Positions 19,917 through 22,484 of a stretch of DNA of 22,484 nucleotides are shown here, piece after piece. Under the pieces are notes generated by a model. That model was given only the letters and a program-made list of their open reading frames with translations, ran no database searches and was not told the origin of the DNA. The DNA lies in assembly GCA_024741835.1 (NCBI GenBank), contig JAENRP010000354.1, positions 1 to 22,484 of the forward strand, read 5' to 3'. Position 1 is the first letter of the stretch. The number at the start of each line of letters is the position of its first letter. Origin of the DNA: Diplocarpon mali. Taxonomy: Eukaryota > Ascomycota > Leotiomycetes > Helotiales > Drepanopezizaceae. Made by a program: the position numbers and the translations under genes.

Positions 19917-20848
19917 TCACTGGTGCGCAGTCAACTCGATCTCGACGTCCGTCCCAAGCGGCAGCTGGTGCACGGCGACACTGCGAAAAGAAGTCAGCGA
20001 CTCGGACTCCCCTTGCCTGCCTCCCTCGGATGGTATGGAGTAGGATGGGAACGGCGTACCAGGTGCGGACCGGCTTGGGCGCGGCGTGGAACACTCTCTC
20101 ATACACCGCGTTCATAGCCACGAAGCTGCAGGACCGCAAGCGTCAGCGTCTGCCCTCGGTATTTTCCTCTGAGAGGGGGTGGGGGGTTACTCCTTCATAT
20201 CCGTCAGGAAGATATTGACTTTCACCACGTTGTCGATGGACGAGCCAGCGGCGAGGAGCACTTCGGAGAGGTTCTGGAGGGCTTGCTCCTTTTTGTTTTC
20301 CTCTCCGTCAGCTTCCCATTCTCTTTGACGTGCTATCAATTCCAGATCCGAGTGCAACAGATCCGCGTCCTGGACATCGAGATCCCAGCAGTCCTGCTCT
20401 TTGAATGAAAACAAAAGCAAGAATATGGCCGAGTACGAAATCGAACATGGACGGGGGAGGAGAGGAAGAGGAGAGGAAGAGGAGAAGAGGAGGAGAAGAG
20501 GAAGAAGAGAGCAAGGGTCATACAGTCCTAGCCTCCACCCCGCCCTCGACCAGCGCCTTCGTCGCGGGATCGACACCGATGGAGCCGGAGCAGCTGAGTG
20601 GTTGATGTGGTCAGCACGTGATCACTCGTTCCAGTACGGAGGCAGAGGAGGGAAGCAAAAGGGGTCAGAGGAGAAAAGATGGCGGCCGTGTAGGCCATCT
20701 CTACTGGATTGGGTGCGGAAGGGCGGATCAACAACTGGACAGCAGACGAGATAGAGACGCACTAAACCATGCCGCCGGATTTGATGGCCTGCGAGAAGAA
20801 AGGGAGCGGCTCCGGGGCCTTGGGGGTGTAGACGGCTTCTTTGGCCAT
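19917..20848 (-). CDS. RidA/YjgF/MMF1-family enamine/imine deaminase
   Basis: RidA proteins hydrolyse reactive enamine/imine intermediates such as 2-aminoacrylate, protecting PLP enzymes; fungal relatives are yeast Mmf1 (mitochondrial) and Hmf1 (cytosolic). Five exons (20848-20763, 20593-20524, 20288-20191, 20125-20060, 19980-19917) encode 127 residues, the normal family size. Visible are SQAIKSGGMVYCSGSIGVDP, EGGVEARTEQALQNLSEVL, AGSSIDNVVKVNIFLTDM and a C-terminal KPVRTCVAVHQLPLGTDVEIE. R105 and E120 fall at the same positions as the substrate-binding Arg and the catalytic-site Glu of E. coli RidA. The first donor is taken as GTGCGT after GTTTA because only this gives MVYCSG. Introns are 169, 235, 65 and 79 bp; the second is packed with GA-rich repeats. 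The protein starts at the family core with no presequence, so it is probably cytosolic, unless an upstream exon adds a transit peptide. Confidence 0.92.
20453..20512. repeat. GAGGAAGA-rich low-complexity tract inside RidA intron 2
   Basis: About 60 bases of almost pure purine on the plus strand (pyrimidine on the sense strand of the RidA-family gene). It lies in the 5' part of the second intron, just after the donor at 20523. Confidence 0.8.
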
Positions 20849-20986
20849 CTTGCTGGTGGCTCTTTTTCTCTCTTTCGTTCTCGACTTCCTGCCCTCTTCT
20901 TCCGTCGATGGGATGGGATATCAGAAGTGGCAATGTGGCGAGAGGGATGGATTGTGTGTTATCCGTACCTGGCTGTACATACATAC

Positions 20987-20987
<1 letters not shown>

Positions 20988-21020
<33 letters not shown>
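20988..21020. repeat. GA dinucleotide microsatellite
   Basis: About 16 GA units in an uninterrupted run, roughly 140 bases upstream of the RidA-family start codon. On that gene's sense strand it is a CT tract, a common feature of fungal promoters and leaders. Confidence 0.92.
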
Positions 21021-21025
<5 letters not shown>

Positions 21026-21272
21026 AGAGAGATGAGGGGCTGCAAGAGCGGGAAGAGTGGGATATAGAGGGAAAAAGAAGTAAAAAGAAGGAATAAAAAG
21101 ATAGTATAGGTCATATGAAATGAAATGGCCGAGAGAAAATTGCTCGGCACAATGCCATCTGCCGAGGTGATGTTGTGAAGCCGGGGACGGCGAACTTGTC
21201 TGCGCTCTCGAAGCCGAGGCCAGCATGCGGGGGGAGGGGAGAGGGGGGGGGGGATTGCCGTGGAGGCCGTCG

Positions 21273-21360
21273 GGTCACGGGGTGGTCACGAGGTGGTGAC
21301 GAGATGGTCACGATGTGGTCACGACATGGTCACGATGAGGTCACGGGATGGATGGTCACG
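21273..21360. repeat. 11-bp repeat array with GGTCACG core
   Basis: The core GGTCACG starts at 21273, 21284, 21306, 21317, 21328, 21339 and 21354, with a one-base variant GGTGACG at 21295. The first seven are exactly 11 bases apart; the last is 15 bases on. The four-base linkers vary but usually end in T. Because 11 is not a multiple of three, it is not a coding repeat. Confidence 0.88.
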
Positions 21361-21666
21361 GGAACGAGCCTACGGTGGGGGAAAGAAAAAAAAAAGAGAT
21401 CTCCAGGAGAGCTCGAGGGTGGCAGTCGATGATCTCCAGCTGGCGAGGCTGCACATCTTACAGTCTGTCATGCTTGCCGGAAGCTAAAAGCCATGACGGA
21501 CTGCTGCCGGGTTTCCAGATCATCGGCGTTTGATCCTCGCTTGGATTCTGCCCGGGGAAAAAAGGTCGGTCGCCGGAGGACTCTGACCCAGGGCAGACGG
21601 CGGAGAAGAAGCGGCAGGCCAAGGCGGTGAAGGCACGGCGGTGAGGGGCGGCACTTGCGCCGAGAA

Positions 21667-21823
21667 AGTATGAGGATGAGTAGACGTATGAGAAGTATAA
21701 GAAGTATGAGTATAAGAAGTATGAGTATAAGAAGTATGAGTATAAGAAGTATGAAGATGAGAAGGACAAGTACAAGATGTGCAAGTACTAGAAGGACAAG
21801 TACAAGAAGGACAAGTATCAAAA
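21667..21823. repeat. 15-bp AGTATAAGAAGTATG minisatellite
   Basis: A core of about four near-perfect 15-base copies (about 21690-21753) is flanked on both sides by degenerate versions, the right flank shifting to GGACAAGTACAAGA. The plus strand is almost free of C in the core. The unit length is a multiple of three, so several frames on both strands stay open and create repetitive ORFs. Confidence 0.88.
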
Positions 21824-22221
21824 GGCACCGACGCCCATCCAAACGTGAGGGTCATTCGTAGCCGGACTCCAAACCCTCCCACGGCTGCAGCCGACCGAAT
21901 CCTGACGGGGCCGGAGGGAAGCGCAAATAAATAGCCATCTCGCGCCGTCGATGGACCCGAGTCACGGCCAGGCAAATAGCCATCTCTCTATCGATGTCCT
22001 GGACAGCTCAGCCTCCGCAGCGGGAACCTGTTCGAGCGGCCAGTTCGAGGATTCTCCCCCAGTCCAGCCCCAGCCCCGGCCGGGCAGGGTTTCTGCTCAG
22101 CCTCACGGTGCAGACAACCCACCTCCCACGAGGTGGACGACTGCTGCTCGGCACTCGTCCGGCTCATCTCGCACGAGTCGGAATGGTAGCAGTTGGAGGC
22201 ATCAGAACGACCACCAGGACC

Positions 22222-22286
22222 GCATCTCCCACATCTCCCACATCTCCCACATCTCCCACATCTCCTCCATCTCCCACATCTCCCAC
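22222..22286. repeat. 9-bp ATCTCCCAC minisatellite
   Basis: About seven copies of a nine-base unit, with one variant (ATCTCCTCC) in the fifth position. On the plus strand it would read Ser-His-Ile repeats, on the minus strand Asp-Val-Gly repeats. Unspaced copies rule out a CRISPR array. Confidence 0.88.
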
Positions 22287-22484
22287 AACCAGAGATCGCC
22301 TGCACCGACCGCAGCGATCGGGTCCGACCTGTACAGTGCCGTGCAATCCTCGTATCTTCTCGGCTTTCCCCGCCCCTGCATTCCGCTGTCGAGGCCATTT
22401 TCCCCGTCGTAGCCTGGTCTTGGCAGATTCCGCTCCGCTGGGTGAGACTCGGGTCAGCGACAACTTCGATATCTCAAACAACCA

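Larger units (their letters stand above)
20849..22484. other. Terminal 1.6 kb with repeats and no convincing gene
   Basis: This is upstream of the RidA-family gene and runs to the window end. It contains a GA microsatellite, an 11-G run (21243-21253), three minisatellites listed separately, and an A/T-rich patch with AATAAATAG at about 21926. A 153-codon plus-strand frame (21951-22412) and its antisense partner span the last repeat, but their composition (Ser/His/Pro-rich, repeat-driven) gives no support for a real protein. Confidence 0.45.

Noticed and set aside
19342..20139. Overlapping 233- and 238-codon frames on opposite strands
   Set aside because: They cross the exons and introns of the RidA-family gene in other frames, and their Arg/Gly/Ser/Pro-rich composition reflects low stop density in GC-rich DNA.
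21690..22286. CRISPR-like repeats
   Set aside because: Units of 9-15 bp are directly adjacent without unique spacers, in a eukaryotic nuclear context.
21951..22412. 153-codon plus-strand frame as a gene
   Set aside because: Ser/His/Pro-rich and built partly on the 9-bp repeat, with an equally open antisense frame. No motif and no intron signals argue for coding.

Overview
The window is nuclear DNA of a filamentous ascomycete (Pezizomycotina; Dothideomycetes is my guess, not proven). The evidence is genes broken by many short introns of about 43-235 bp with GTAAGT-like donors and CTAAC/CTGAC branch sites, a white-collar-2 light regulator, and single-gene (non-operon) organisation. No prokaryotic features, tRNA, rRNA, CRISPR array or intact transposon were seen.

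Layout. 1-1351 (+): THG1, tRNA-His guanylyltransferase, lacking its 5' end at the window edge. 1423-2205 (-): a TMA23-like nucleolar G-patch protein, tail to tail with THG1. 2501-4110 (+): a CPA2-type Na+(K+)/H+ antiporter with one intron. 4235-5461 (-): an unrecognised three-exon protein with a Ser/Gln/Tyr-rich N-terminus and two NPF motifs. 5462-7535 is a poorly ordered 2 kb stretch with candidate coding remnants on the minus strand, including the C-terminal part of a fungal F-box-type protein. 7536-8385 (-): an unrecognised two-exon protein. 9388-13644 (-): RAD50, complete from Walker A through the zinc hook to the signature, Walker B and H-loop. 14199-15827 (+): WC-2, with a PAS domain and a GATA zinc finger. 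16237-18379 or beyond (-): an unrecognised nuclear-looking protein with a poly-Asp run. 19917-20848 (-): a RidA/YjgF/MMF1-family enamine deaminase with five exons in 127 residues. From about 18.6 kb to the end the DNA is rich in simple repeats and strand-asymmetric purine tracts. The last 1.6 kb carries three minisatellites and no convincing gene.

The genes do not form one pathway. They are conserved housekeeping genes (tRNA maturation, ribosome biogenesis, ion homeostasis, DNA double-strand-break repair, metabolite damage control) plus the light and clock regulator WC-2. RAD50 and WC-2 are divergent and share about 550 bp of upstream DNA.

The most notable observations are the RAD50 start, where the best model splits the ATG between two introns around a 2-nt exon, and an array of GGTCACG cores at an exact 11-bp pitch near 21.3 kb. 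I found no evidence for a new multi-gene system. Splice sites were placed by eye from consensus, reading frame and remembered family similarity; no alignment or transcript data were available.
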